Of a stretch of 64,000 bases of DNA, positions 1-13,600 are shown piece by piece. Made by a program: the position numbers and the translations under genes. Origin of the DNA: Macrostomum hystrix (taxonomy: Eukaryota; Platyhelminthes; Macrostomidae); contig CATNEN010000029.1 of NCBI GenBank assembly GCA_950097015.1, positions 8,161,501-8,225,500 on the forward strand, read 5' to 3'. Each line of letters starts with the position of its first letter. The first letter of the stretch is position 1. Below the pieces are notes generated by a model. It was not told the origin of the DNA. It ran no database searches and saw only the letters and a list, made by a program, of their open reading frames with translations.

Positions 1-394
1 GGAACCGTGTCAGTAGTGCAGGGCCCGGGCCCGATCTTCAGTCTGGCTGAACTGTCCTGCATCTGTAACGCCAGCTTGGCCCATCCGACCTCGGATGACG
101 ATACTTTCTCCGCCATCGCCGAGGCTGTTCAGAGCTTCCCTCCGACATTCCTGGCCTATGTTGGCGCCGTCACCAGCCTTCCAGACTACTGGGAGTGGTA
201 TGACGGACAATCGCCTAGGAATTCCTATCCGGCTGTTGCCGCCGCCATGCTAAGCGAGAGGGTAGCTCTCGACAGTCTCGAATACTGCGTCACTGGTAGC
301 AACAACCGCACTGGAGATGGTGGGATCAGCTATTGGGCCGTGCCATGCTCGGAGCTCGCCTACGGTGGCTACTACAGGCTGTGTGAGGATCACG
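1..394 (+). CDS. C-type lectin-like domain, C-terminal exon (partial)
   Basis: The frame running from the left edge (codons in register with position 7) encodes about 130 residues that look like the second half of a C-type lectin-like domain. It has a C-x-C pair, a YVGA stretch followed by WEWYDG (the family's W-I-G/W-x-W-x-D-G region), then CVTG...ISYWAVPC...YYRLCED, which fits the CTLD ending of C-V..W...C....C-E. Such domains bind sugars or other ligands outside the cell. The exon appears to end at 394, where ATCACG meets the donor GTAGGT (phase 1). The 5' exons lie outside the window. The next exon is not certain; a tiny phase-1 exon near 1511-1525 (acceptor ACAAG, donor GTAAG) is possible. 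The exon end and donor are amplified in the minisatellite that follows. CTLD identity is from motif spacing only. Confidence 0.6.
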
Positions 395-1456
395 GTAGGT
401 TTGGGGAGGTGGGCTACTACAGGCTGTGTGAGGATCACGGTAGGTTTGGGTACTATGGAGCTACTACAGGCTGTGTGAGGATCACGGTAGGTTTGGGTAC
501 TATGGAGCTACTACAGGCTGTGTGAGGATCACGGTAGGTTTGGGTATTATGGCGCTACTACAGGCTGTGTGAGGATCAGGGTAGGTTTGGGTACCATGGA
601 GCTACTGCAGGCTGTGTGAGGATCACGGTAGGTTTGGGTACTATGGAGCTACTACAGGCTGTGTGAGGATCACGGTAGGTTTGGGTACTATGGAGCTACT
701 ACAGGCTGTGTGAGGATCACGGTAGGTTTGGGTACTATGGAGCTACTACAGGCTGTGTGAGGATCACGGTAGGTTTGGGTACTATGGAGCTACTACAGGC
801 TGTGTGAGGATCACGGTAGGTTTGGGTACTATGGAGCTACTACAGGCTGTGTGAGGATCACGGTAGGTTTGGGTACTATGGAGCTACTACAGGCTGTGTG
901 AGGATCACGGTAGGTTTGGGTACTATGGAGCTACTACAGGCTGTGTGAGGATCACGGTAGGTTTGGGTACTATGGAGCTACTACAGGCTGTGTGAGGATC
1001 ACGGTAGGTTTGGGTACTATGGAGCTACTACAGGCTGTGTGAGGATCACGGTAGGTTTGGGTACTATGGAGCTACTACAGGCTGTGTGAGGATCACGGTA
1101 GGTTTGGGTACTATGGAGCTACTACAGGCTGTGTGAGGATCAGGGTAGGTTTGGGTACTATGGAGCTACTACAGGCTGTGTGAGGATCACGGTAGGTTTG
1201 GGTACTATGGAGCTACTACAGGCTGTGTGAGGATCACGGTAGGTTTGGGTACTATGGAGCTACTACAGGCTGTGTGAGGATCACGGTAGGTTTGGGTACT
1301 ATGGAGCTACTACAGGCTGTGTGAGGATCACGGTAGGTTTGGGTACTATGGAGCTACTACAGGCTGTGTGAGGATCACGGTAGGTTTGGGTACTATGGAG
1401 CTACTACAGGCTGTGTGAGGATCACGGTAGGTTTGGGTGCTATGGAACTACTGCAG
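369..1456 (+). repeat. 47-bp minisatellite, about 23 copies, made of exon tail plus splice donor
   Basis: The motif CTACTACAG begins at 369, 414, 461 and then recurs every 47 bp to the degenerate copy CTACTGCAG at 1448. (1448-414)/47 is exactly 22, so after a first 45-bp unit there is no length change in 22 units. Substitutions are few; GATCAGGG replaces GATCACGG in copies near 575 and 1140. The unit consists of the last coding bases of the upstream lectin-like exon, its donor (GGTAGGT) and the first intronic bases. Each unit also carries an acceptor-like CTACTACAG before the coding tail. Confidence 0.95.
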
Positions 1457-4400
1457 AGTTAGTGGTTATTAGGCAGTTGAATAATATTTCCAAATACTGA
1501 TTTACACAAGTCCCGCTGACGACAGGTAAGAATGAATCAGGTAAGTTTCTCCTAATTTAGACTGGAAAAGGGAATTAGCAATGCTGCAGTGCAGTTTTTG
1601 TTATTGATTTATAATCGGAGTTTTTCGCGAGGAGAAACAGGCAATAGATAGATATGAACTAACTAGCAGTGTGGACCAGACACTCAGGTGGTACATTCCA
1701 TCTATCTATTTCATCTTCATCTTAGCCTTGCTTCCACAATGCTGAACATCAACAAGCCACATGGACAATTTCGATGAGAATAGTGTCTCGCGAGCTGCAT
1801 TCGAGGCTCCAGAACAGGTATGGCCCGTCAGGCATCGCCAGACACAAAAGGCCTGAAAAATGGATAGAATTTTATGAATTAAACAACGCTGCGATAGAGA
1901 GTTGACAATCGAATAAGCTGAAACGGTGGAACAGCGAGGGCCCCGAATGTGAAGAATAAATAAATGTAGACAATAAAATGTTGCTACGCAGCGTTTTTTG
2001 CAGTCTTTTAGTTTTGTAGGCTTCAATGCGGGCAAGGAAAACCGGGACGCAGTTTATAGGGAGTTTATTGCTTGTGATGATATTGCGCAGTCGTTGCAAA
2101 AGAGTGTGGCAACGATTCTCCCAGAAAAAAATCTAGCAGCCCGGAAACTGCCTGATCAGGGAGTGCCTGTACAGCTGGTCTCTATTCATGGAAAGTGCGC
2201 ACTTCGCATACTGTCCAAATCCATTGGGATCCGATTCGAATAGAGTGATGAATCAGCAGCGCGCGTGTTTGTTCCGTTTTTATAAAACTTTGTTCGAGCA
2301 TTGCTTTTTTAAGTCTAAAGCAATTTTCTCATCACTCCCATGCCTTATTACTCCCATGTATAGTAGAAACTCTAACCGGTGCCTAGGTGGTAATAAACTC
2401 GCAACAGGATAGTGAACTATGAGAAGGACAGGACAGGAGAAGCCCCTATGCCCATTTCGCTGACTCTTGAGAACAAACACACAAACAGATACCGTTCACA
2501 GGCAGACGCTCACACAGGTGCGTACATCTGCCCTGACTTTCTCATCGTTAGGGAGCATATACTTTCACTGTGCCTCGGAGGTTGACCCTCAAGGGCGTAA
2601 GTTGCACGACAAGCCCCCAAGCCTTCTCTCCGTGGCTGCGCCTCAATGAATGTGCCCTCACCTCGGAATCCAGCTCAGGGACCTTGGTGCGAGAGGCAAA
2701 CGCGTTAGGCCGCTCTGGCACTCACCTCCTGAATACCCCTAACTACCAATGAGTCCCAATAGATGGTTCTAACTCGCATTATGATAGTTAACACCCAAAC
2801 CGATGCCTATAATCGTATCATATGGTACTAACTCGCTATAGGATAGTCAACACCCTAACTAGTGCCCGAGGTGACAGTGAGTGCAGACTTCCAACTCTCC
2901 AGCTTTCCATTGTCTAGTGAGTGCTACCCAATTTACTCTTCGCCACAAGATACAAGATCCGAGGGCCAGGAAATTTTGTTTCAAATGTAACTTCATTTCC
3001 GCAAAAACGTCGCAGTAGATGCGAGAAACATTTTGACTTTGTTAAACGAAAATCTTCAAGCCAGGTTTACCCTAGGATAGGAAAAAGCCAGAGGTAGACT
3101 AGAAATGAATAATTTCTTCAAGCCCACGGAAGTGTCGGGCCCTGCTGCAGCCAAAGTGTTGCTTCACCGTTGCAGGCAGAACACTCATCTTGGTGCGACC
3201 CCGGAGTGCCAACACCAACGGCAACTGTGTAGAGACTGTGCTCCCACCCCGCCTCTCCTCCCTAGAGAATCAATTCAACTGGAACAGCGCTTCTGCTTTC
3301 TTCCACTATTCTGCCTGACTCTATTTCTGTGTATCTCGCGCTCTCTGTCCAGTTTCCCAATACTTATGCGCAGAGTGTTTTCAGGGGGACTAGCGTAGAA
3401 ATGTCAGAAAATTCAAGAAGAGAAGGAAAAGAAGAAGAATGAGGGCGGTAAGAGCCCCCCTGTGAATCGGGGGGAGAGTAAAGGTAAAATACGTTTTCTG
3501 TCTCTACCTTTATTTCTCGCTCTTCGCACGCGCGGGCCAGACGTAAGACCCGATCCGCAACAGCCCGGCTACGTCCCAGGGGAAAAACGTATTTCACAGG
3601 CCAAAAAAATCCCTAGCATATTTAAGCTAGGCGGGTTGGAAATGGCTGCACAGTGGACTGTTTGCGGGCCCCGGGGTGCGCGCAAGCTGCGGCTTTAGTT
3701 GGCCCAACCTCCGCCACGGGGAGTCCTACAGGCCCGGGCCGGCCGGGTCACGATGGGAAGAGAAGGAGACGACGATTTTTGGGCGGCGCTGAGGCTGCTT
3801 GCTGAATTAAGGGGGTGGCATTTTTTGACAGGATGCAAAGGTAACTCCGCTACTAGGGCTGTTGCCTGCCTGGTCGCTCGCCTCCTTTTCTTTCTCTGTC
3901 TCTTTCTAAGCTCGAAGACCGGGCCGCCGCTTGCTTGGCGCTGGGCCTAGACATGCGTTTCGAATGTTGCCGCCGCGCCGTAAAGAAAGAAAACGGTAAC
4001 AGGAGGAACATTTTGATGCAAAGAGACGATGTGTTGTTGGGAAGCAGTCAGTTATGCCGCTGAGGTTGCGGTTGCAGCGTTTTAGTTAAAGAGCAGGCGT
4101 CTGCCCCATGCTGAAACAGACTATAGACAGGGGATAAATGAGAGGGGGACAAGCTAGTTATCTCCTATCCCGGGGTTTCTCTTTACCAGAGCGCAGAGAC
4201 ACAAAAGAGGGAAGAAAACGACGGAAAGGTAGATTGTGCCTATCCACTTTTTGCGCTGGGAAGGGCACAAAAACGCCCCCCCGCCCAATTCTGAAAGCGG
4301 AGAGTGGCGGGCGGCAGGCGGTGAAGGCAGAGTTCGGCGGGATAGGGTTGGATGGAGAACGAAGGAAAGTCAACGCCAGGGGCGGGGCGGGCGGTCGTTT

Positions 4401-4693
4401 GGAGCCGTCAGGGTTAAAAAAGGGGGACGGACCGACGGGCGCCAGCAAGTTCGAAGTTGAAGTTCCACTCTCTAGCGTTGGCTTCTCCCAGCTTCTCCAT
4501 TTCTTAGAATCGCCTCCAATTTCTCTTCTAATTCGGCTAGCGATCGACCCGGGGCTTTTTTCGGCAGCTTCGGCTTCGCTGCTCAGTCTGGCGGTGCCGA
4601 CGCGCACGCTGTCGGCTCTTTCAAATTCTTTGTTTGCGCCATTAGCTGATGCTGCACAGCTATCAAAGTAATTGCTGCTGTTACCGCTGAATT
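1457..4693. other. Intergenic region and putative 5' region of the twitchin-like gene
   Basis: I find no convincing exon here. The first kilobase is AT-rich. An interspersed repeat copy lies at about 2418-2745. A diverged pair of about 57-bp direct repeats (each with ACTCGC and GATAGT) lies at 2760-2875. From about 3100 to 4690 the DNA becomes GC-rich with many short open frames in several registers, which I read as untranslated or promoter sequence because none has family motifs. The 5' untranslated region of the twitchin-like gene presumably lies just upstream of 4694. Confidence 0.5.
2418..2745 (+). mobile_element. Interspersed SINE/MITE-like repeat, family A, copy 1
   Basis: This copy shares ordered blocks with the copies at 9085, 26640, 28705, 36890, 37228 and 42960: CCCATTTCGCTGACTC, CACACAGGTG.GTACATCTGCC, the CAGTGTACACT-like block, CACTGTGCCT.GGAGGTT, GACAAGCCCC.AAGC and GGAATC.AGCTCAGGGA. 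Some copies are inverted. No coding capacity is visible, which fits a short non-autonomous element. Confidence 0.75.
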
Positions 4694-7600
4694 ATGGACG
4701 AAGATAAGTAAGTGTAAACACACGTGGTGCTGGGTAAGAGATGAAAGCTGAATGAGGGGCCGCTGTCTGGTACCCCAATTCCCCCACTAGAGGCCTCCTT
4801 CAAATTTCGCTTCCCCAACTTCACCCGATCCTTCCACTTGTCTTGCCACTTCTCTCAATGAATTCGGCCTCCCAGCCATGCGGCCGAATCTGCTGATGCT
4901 GCTAGTGGGATGCCATTTACCTACATCGGGTCCGCGGCCTTGCCGAAACCTTGCGGAAACCGCCCTCCCTTGGCTCGCGCCGCCTCCTTTGACATTTCAT
5001 TTTCGTAGCCTCAGATCAAACGCTGGCAAGTGGCGAGATGGAGCGGATAGCGGAGGCCGCGAACTGATTTCATGCTGTGGGAATGTGCGGCAGGAGCTGC
5101 CAGCAGCAGTGAAACGACAGGAGCACGCCAAAGCTAAGCAGCGAAGCAATACGGCGGGCGGACGCCAGTATAATAGGCAGACGAATTTGAAAGCGCTTCA
5201 AGACAGAGGTCCAGGCACACTTTGTCACCGCTGATCCTGCACCTAATTCGCTTCTTGCTACAGGTATACTGGGAAACGGCCAAAAAACCCATCAGTACCG
5301 CATCAGGAGCGAGAGGCTGCACGAATGCTGATGGTCTCTAGGGGGGCGGGGCAGGAAGGTAGGACTGGAGTGGGGACCCAATATTTGGTGACGGTTGCCC
5401 TTCAGCGACCCTGCAGCACAGCAGCAGCGCCAGCAAGTAGTATTAGCAGCAGTCTGGTTCATGGCTTCGATGGCTTCGGGGGGCCAAGCCGAGCATGTTT
5501 GCAGTTCGGTCGAGTGCAAGTACGTACCCTCGATCGCCCCCAATCCGACCTGCGACCCGCGCCCTGCCACGCAACCCACCTAGTTTTCCTAACAAATTTT
5601 CCTGCACCCGATTGCAATATCGGCCCCAGCCGCACCGCCCCAGCCGCAGTAATATCCGGCGGACAACGGCTCCCAGCCCCCCGGCGGAATCCCCCACCCT
5701 CCCCTAGGCCGATAAAAGCCAAATGAAGCCACCCAGCCTGCGTCCCGCCGATGGCAACTCGTAGATTGGCTGCCGTGCCCGGACCTGACCTCAGCTGAGC
5801 CGACCCGCCTCGCTGTTCCTTCGCCCCGCTTTCTGCTTGTTGCGCCTCTTGGCCCAAATTTTTCTCGCTTTCAGCATTTCTCAAATTTTCGAATCCCGCA
5901 AATCTACTGAATTGACACGCCGCTTGCCCGTCGCGCGCCTCACTTAGCTATTCCGACGAGGAAGCGGACGAGCTGCCCGACCTGAGGATGTCGGAGAGAG
6001 ACAACTCGCGCCGGACCTCGGCCCAGCAGGGACCAAACATCACAGTTGACAAGGCCGACGATGACGGGGTGAGCAATGCCAAACCTGAAACTTAATTAGT
6101 TATTTTTATATTTTCAACTTTACGAATTAAATTTGCATCGCTTCATATCACTGAAACATTGTTGAAATCGATGAAACATTAAAGGACGAATCAATGAGTC
6201 CGGGACGTCGAGCGTCCGGTGCTGGCCTTCGTGACAAGATGGCCAACGAGATCCAGGAGATGCAGAACATGCTGGACGCCAGGCGGATGTCCCAGATGAA
6301 CAGGCGCCAGTCCCTGGTGGATCTCATACCGGGCTTTCCGCAACTCAAGGCCACAGAGAAGAAGAAAGTGGTGAGTAGTATAGGTCTGCTGCGGCTGTCA
6401 GAATAGCGAGGAGGCAATCCGGTACACAAACTCAACCGATTTCAGGAAAAAGACGAATTCAAGGAGGAGCTGACGGAGGTTCAGGTGAAAGAGGGCTCTC
6501 CGATCGGAAAGTTTCGCTGCGTTTTCTCCAAGCCTTCAACTCGGTACCGTTGGCTAAAGAACAAACTGGAGATATTTCAGGGGCCAAAGTACAATTTCAT
6601 CAAGTGGGTTCATCTTCGCTTTATCAACATTATTTATCAGAACAAATCGTGAAATTTTACGGTTGGTTATTTTAAACACTCTCCCTTAAACTTGCCCATA
6701 GCAACGGCTGCGAGTACATCCTGGAAATCAAGAAGGTTAAAATGGAGGACGCCGGCCTCTACACGTGCAAAATCAACGATGAGGTCTCTACAACGGCAGC
6801 CCTGGACGTTGTAGAACAACAGAAGAAGTACACATTCAACCAGAAGCTGCCAGAGACGGTGCACGTTGTGCGAGGCAAAGATCTAAATCTAGAGTGCTCC
6901 GTCAATGACCCGAGGGCGCACGTGAACTGGTACCGGAGCGGTGACAAGTTGGAGGTAAGAATTGTTTCATTAAGGGTTAGAGAGGCTTGGGAAGAATGAT
7001 GAACGGTGAAGAATGGTTAAGAGAGGCTCTGGGAACTGGCCAGTCTGGCCAACACAGAACGGGAGGAGATGAGGGGGATCGATGCAGCTTCTGCTTGCCT
7101 GCGACCTCCATACCTTTCTTTCGCTCCTCCTCCGATTCTCTTGCGAATATTTTTTCATCCGAGCCCGCCGCCTCGCCCTTACCCGCCGCCTCGAGCATCA
7201 GCAACCGCCGGACACACCCCCGCCAAGCTGCATCCAGCAGCCTCCGATCAACCTTTTCCAGTTGCGAGAGGACCAAACAACTGACTGGCTGAAACTGAAA
7301 GAAAGAGCTTGCGGAGGCTGGGGTGGAGGCCCGCACTTACTTCTGCGCGCTTTCCGTTGCGCGTCTCTCTCCTTCCCCCACCCACTCTGGAATGCTACAC
7401 AGTCATGCAAATGGGAAAATTGGAGGGAAGGGCCGAGGATCGCAAAGATGTCGACGGGGAACGGATTATGGGGAATCGAATAATTGCTATTCCCCACAAG
7501 ACCAACGCCAAGCGCACATCCTACAGGCCAGCCCCTAGAGCCTGAAAATTTGTGGCGAACTACCGAGGACTCTCGGCATATAGGCTAAACAGAACAGACG

Positions 7601-10600
7601 CCGCGATACAGGATCTGTCCAGGATCTGGATGGAGGGGCGCGCTGGGAGGGAGACACAGACATCCCGGGCTGCATTGCCGGCCAATGTAATTGATGCACT
7701 TTTCCTCTCACTATCACCTCAGGGCATGGCGCAGGAATTCGATGCGCCATAGGGTAGGGATAAGACAAAAACTGAAAGAGAAAGAGTTTTGTGGGTAAAT
7801 AGCTTTTTCCTGCCATCCCATCTGTTACTTTTGCTGGGGCGGGGCCGCCGTTTGGCACAGTCATAGGCTGGCCATTTTGCGGCCCCCGACGTCCTTTCCA
7901 GCCGTCCTCAAGTCCCGCACTTGGGACGGCCAGCGCAGCCTGTAAGGCATTTCAAATCTATGACGACCCGCCGATTCGAGCCTTTCCAGCTTCCGTCTTG
8001 CTCCCTGTCGGCATTAGGAAGGAAGGATTGGCCCAGCTTTCCAGGACCAGACAATGTCAGAACACTGAACTGGTCTGTTGTAGAGCTACCGATATGCCGG
8101 TTTTTTGTTCCTCTGAAACGTCACTTAGAATCCATCTGTGTACCTGAAATTAAAGGCGGACTAGATGGTTTAGTCTTGCCATTATCTGATTCAGGTCCCA
8201 TTCCCGATCTAACCATGCCTGAAGCTGTGCAGGACAAGATTTTGATAATCGTATTTTAGCAAACTGCACTTCGATGATTTTTTGTCTATACAAACTGAAA
8301 CGAAATGAAAGCTGCGGCTCAGCATTATCAGTTGGCCGCCGTCTAATTGAATAGCGTTCTCCGGTCCATTGCAGACTTTGCAGTCTTCGAAGTAATACAA
8401 ACTAGAAGCTAGAATGTAGCTTAATTCAATTTTCGTGGACGACTAGATCGTTTCTATGAAAAAAGAACTTCGTTTAAGGCAGGTTTAGCTCACACAGGCG
8501 TTTGGTATTAAAAAAGTATGTGTTATGCCCAACGTGGACTTTAAAAGAGCTGGCTTAAGACAATGAGGCAAACCATTTAGTTTGTAAAGGTTATGAATAT
8601 TCAAAGTACAAAAAAGTAGAGGTTGCAGACCAGAATACAGTATTGAGTCTGCCAGATTCGCAACTCACGATTCGCAATTCACCACCCGCAGTACACTCCC
8701 AACCGCTACGAGATGAAGCGTCGTGAGAACCGCTGCATCCTGCGCATTGTTCGAGTTCGGGACGAAGACGAAACCGAGTTCGCCTGCCTGGTAGAAGGCG
8801 ACGAGACCTACACTGAGATCATTGTGGACGACCCCAATTGGTTCTTCAACCGAAACCTGCGACCCCAGGAATGCTTCGAAGGTGACAAGGAGGTTGTGTT
8901 CGAGTGCGAAGTAAACGAGAAGGACGCGCTAGTGAAGTGGTTCTTCTGCTCCAATCCGGACGTGGATCCCATGGACGTTTCTAAGCTGCAGGTAAATAAT
9001 AGTAAAACTAAGATTAACAGGTGGGCAGTGAATACTAATGTATCGTTTTGCGACAGTCGACTTGCAGCCAAAGAGAAGGCAATTACTACTCACCTCCCTG
9101 ACTACTGAACTCACACCGGCACTCGGATGTGTACACAGGCATACACACAGGTGTGTACATCGGCCACGAGTTTCTCATCGTCAGGCAGTGTACACTCTCA
9201 CTGTAGCTTTGTGGGGTTAGCCCCTAATTGGCGTGAATTGCACGATAAGCCCAAAGTCTTTTCTCTGTAATGGCACCCCAAATAAATGTGGCCTCGCCAC
9301 AGGATTATGTTAAAGCAAGTTAATGCTTTTGTATTGTTGAATTATGTTAGTGATAACCAAGCTTAGATAATATTTTATCCACATCGAGTCCACACTACAA
9401 GATTGATGGTCAGTTATGAACTCCGAAATAATTTCCAGAAACTGGAAGAGACTGAACAAGAGAAGTACAAAATGGAATCGCTGCAACGAACCAAGCGAAA
9501 GCTGACCGTCTATAACCTGGATATGGACTGGGATGGCGTCATCATCTGTCGAACAGCGAAGAAGACCACAGTTGCCAAGCTGACTGTAAAACGTAAGTAG
9601 AAATGTTAAAATGATGCTTAAAAATTGTGCAATAAACCTAAAATGAGACTAATTTTTACCTCTTTAGCTGACGTGGAATTCAAGAAGAGCCTTTTCAACA
9701 CTAAGGGCATCGAGCTTCGCAAGAAGGAGCTGATGGTTTCAGTAAGAAATCCCAAACAGCACGAGGTGCTTTGGTTCAAGAACGGCGAGCCGGTGCAGAC
9801 TAACGAGCGAGTTGAGATCAAAGAGAACAAAGACGACTGCTACCTGATCTTCAACAGCCTGGAGCTGGACGATGAAGCCGAGTACTCAGTCAAGGTGGGC
9901 AAGCACAGCTGCAAGGGCACTCTGCAGGTTGAGGAGTGCGAAAAGCCGCCAAGCCTGGCCGGCAAGCTGCCGCAGATGATGCGCATCAAGAAGGGGCAGC
10001 CGTTCTCCTGCTCCTTACCCGTCAAGGGCTTCCCCATACCAAACGTTGCTTTGCTGCGCGATGGAGTCCCAGTACCTGAGACGGTGCATCTCAAGGCCAT
10101 CCCGGGACCTGGTCAGGTACAGCTGGTACTCGACGACGCTAGGGGCGCAACCCGAGCCGATCGTGGCAAGTATCAGTTGAAGCTATTCAACAGCGCCGGC
10201 GAAGAGTACGTACCGTTTGAATTCGAGGTGCTGGATCGACCAGGCAAGCCAGGCGAGCCGCTCGACGTTATGGAACTGGCTCACGATGGTTGCACGCTGA
10301 TGTGGGACCCACCGGAGGACGATGGCGGGTCACCGATCACTGGCTACGACGTCGAGCTCATGGATGTCGCCGATGGGCAGTGGAAGGAGTTCAAGTCAGT
10401 GAAGAAAGAGGAGTGCCGAATAACTGGTCTGGTCGAAGGGAACAAGTACAAGTTCCGTGTGCGCGCTGTCAACTCGGAGGGAAAGTCAGACTGGTTGGAG
10501 ACGGTCAAGGACACATTGGCTCGAGATCCCTGGGATCCACCAGACCCACCCGGCCCGTGCAAGCTGCTGGACTGGGACAAGGACTTTGCCGAGCTGCAGT

Positions 10601-13600
10601 GGACTGCTCCGAAGAACGACAATGGTTCACCCGTGCTGAAGTACGTCATTGAGAGTCGCAGCAAGACTGCAAGCACGTGGACGACAGCCAAAGAGGTTGG
10701 ACCGAAGGACCTAAAAACAAAAGTGGAAGGCTTGAAAGAGGGTCAGGAGTACGAGTTCCGTGTGATCGCGGTGAACAAGGCTGGCAGCTCGGAGCCAAGC
10801 GCCCCAGCAGGTCCGGTTGTCGCCAAGCCGCGCTTTCTGAAGCCCCGCATTGATCGGACGGGGATCAGGCCGATAAATGTAAAGGCAGGGGCGCCCATCG
10901 TTTTGGAGCTAAAGTTCGTCGGTGAGCCACCACCTACTCCTGTCTGGGTTGTGGGCGACAAGCCGCTAGCTGATGATCTTGTTGTTGAATCCGACATCGG
11001 CTGGTCTAGGGTCAGCATCAAGGAGGGTCTGCGCAAGCACACTGGACTTTACCGCCTGACAGTCACCAATGAAGTCGGTGAAGACTCCGCCGAAATCGAA
11101 GTCGTCGTGTTGGGAAAGCCTTCCCGACCAGAGGGACCACTCCAGGTGTCAGAGGTGACAAAGAACAGCTGCCAGCTTTCCTGGAAGCCACCCAAAGACG
11201 ATGGCGGTAGTCCTATTCAAAACTATGTGTTGCAAAAGTACGATTTGAAAAAGAAGGAGTGGGAGACAGTATCGGAAATGGTAGCTGGTACTACCTTCAC
11301 AGTTAATAAACTGCAGGAAGGTCACGAGTATCTCTTCCGTGTGTCGGCCGAAACGGCTCAGGGTGTTGGTGAGCCGTTGGAAACTGAGGAGCCCTCGAAG
11401 ATTAAGAATCCGTTTGAGGAGCCGGACGCACCGTCTCCGCCTGAGATTCTGGACCACGACAAAACATTTGTGAAGCTCGCCTACAAGCCACCTCGCAGCG
11501 ATGGCGGTGCGCCAATCTTGGGCTACATCATCGAACGCAAAGAGATAAAGGGCACAAGGTGGACAAAGGTGACTAGAGATCGGGTGGTTGAGCTGGAATT
11601 CACCGACGAAACAGTCAAAGAAGGCAAGGAGTACGAGTACAGAGTGCTGGCCGTTAACAAGGCCGGCACAAGCCAGCCCTCCGGACCCAGCAAGCACGTC
11701 AGGGCCAAACCCGCAAAGGCGCAGCCCAAGCTCAACCTGGACTTCCTGGGACTCGGGCCTGGCAACGAGATTCGCGTCCGGGCTGGAGATCCAATCGACA
11801 TCCAGATCCCGATTGACGGCGCTCCAAAACCCACCATCTCGTGGACCAGAGACTCGGGAGCGCAGATGCAGGCTTCTGCTCTGGTGACAGACACTGAGGA
11901 GCTCACTGGATTTCGGGTGGACAGCGCCAAGAAGACGGACGCAGGCACCTATCATGTGTCGCTGAATAATGAGCACGGTCAAGAGGCGGCAAGCATCCGA
12001 GTTATCGTGCTCGATAAGCCGGATCCGCCAGAAGGACCCCTGGAAGTCAAAGACCTTCTGGCTGACTCTTGTCGTTTGCAATGGAAGCCACCAAAAGACA
12101 CAGGCGGCTGCGAAATACTCGATTACATAGTGGAGATGTGCGAGGAGGGTAGCGGAATCTGGGAGAAAGTGCCGGGCGCAACTGACCAGCCAACTTGCGC
12201 AGTGAAGCAGCTGATCGAGGGCAAGCGCTACAGGTTTAGAGTGAAGGCGGTCAACAGGTTCGGCGTCAGCGAGCCCCTGGAAACTAGCGGCGGAGCCATT
12301 CTAGCAAAGAACCCGTTCGACGCGCCTGACGCACCGGAACACCTGACGATTGAGAAGTACGATAGATTTCAGGTGTCTCTAGCTTGGAAGGCGCCGAAAA
12401 GTGATGGCGGAAATCCTATAGTTGGCTACGTGGTGGAAAAGAAGCAGAAGGGTTCAGAGTGGGAGAAGGCGACGCCATTTGTACCGTCCACCGAGAAGCT
12501 CTCCTTTAATGTGACCGGTCTCAACGAGGGCCGCGAATACGAGTTTCGTGTCTGCGCCGTCAACGCAGCTGGTCTAGGTCAGCCGTCGAAGGCCACTCAG
12601 CCGCTGATAGTGCGCGATCCGGTGTTCCCTGCTGGACCACCTGGCGATATCAACGTGGACAAACAGAAGAAGGACGGTGTACAACTCAGCTGGGCCAAGC
12701 CCAAGAACGAAGGCGGTGGCAAAGTGAAGGACTACGTGATAGAGAAGAAGAACCCAGACGGCGAGTGGGTGCCTGTGAAGACGGTGCCGGCCCATGAGCG
12801 GTCGGCCTTCGTACCGATGATCGAGGGTGAGGAGGCGCAGTTCCGTGTGCGGGCGGAGAACGAGGCCGGACCTGGAGAGCCGAGTAGGCCGACCAAGACG
12901 CTCAAGGCGGAGAATCAGACGGAGGCTCCGCGGCTTGATCTTTCAGGTCTGCGTGATGTAACAATTAAGGCTGGTCAGGACCTGGTGATCCGGATTCCTT
13001 ATACGGGCTTCCCCAAGCCGACAGCTGAATTCGAAAAGGACGGACAAGACTTCGACGCTGCGTCGGAGGGTAAGGTGAGCATCACAGAGTCACCGGATGG
13101 CGATGCTGGCGAGTTGGTGTACACAGTTGCCAAAGCAACCAGTAGCAGCACCGGGGAGTACAAGATAACTCTGCGCAACTCCATGGGCAAGGACACCGGA
13201 ACGCTGCGAGTTACAGTGCTTGACAAACCTGGTCCTTGCACGGGACCTCTGGAAGCCACGGACATTGACGCCAATCAGGTGACGCTGAAGTGGGCTCCTC
13301 CAAAGTCGGACGGTGGCGAGCCAGTGACGAACTACGTGCTGGAGAAGCGCGTTAAAGGCACGGACGAGTGGCAGCCCGTGAATAGCTTCCTAACCTCGCC
13401 AACCGCCACAGTGAAAAATCTCGACGAGGGCACGCCCTACGAATTCCGTGTCATGGCCGAGAATGCCCAGGGACGGGGTGAGCCCCTGCAGACATTGTCT
13501 CCGGTGACACCGAAGTTGCCGTTCGACCCGCCGTCAGGATGCAACCAGCCGGTTGTAGATGAAGTGACGGCGGACAGTGTGGCCCTGAGCTGGCAGCCTC

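Noticed and set aside
369-1456. CRISPR-like regular array
   Set aside because: Units are contiguous 47-bp tandem repeats without unique spacers, in a eukaryotic genome.
3105-5884. Several 60-177-codon frames upstream of and in intron 1 of the twitchin-like gene
   Set aside because: They overlap each other on both strands in GC-rich DNA, with no domain, signal peptide or repeat conservation.
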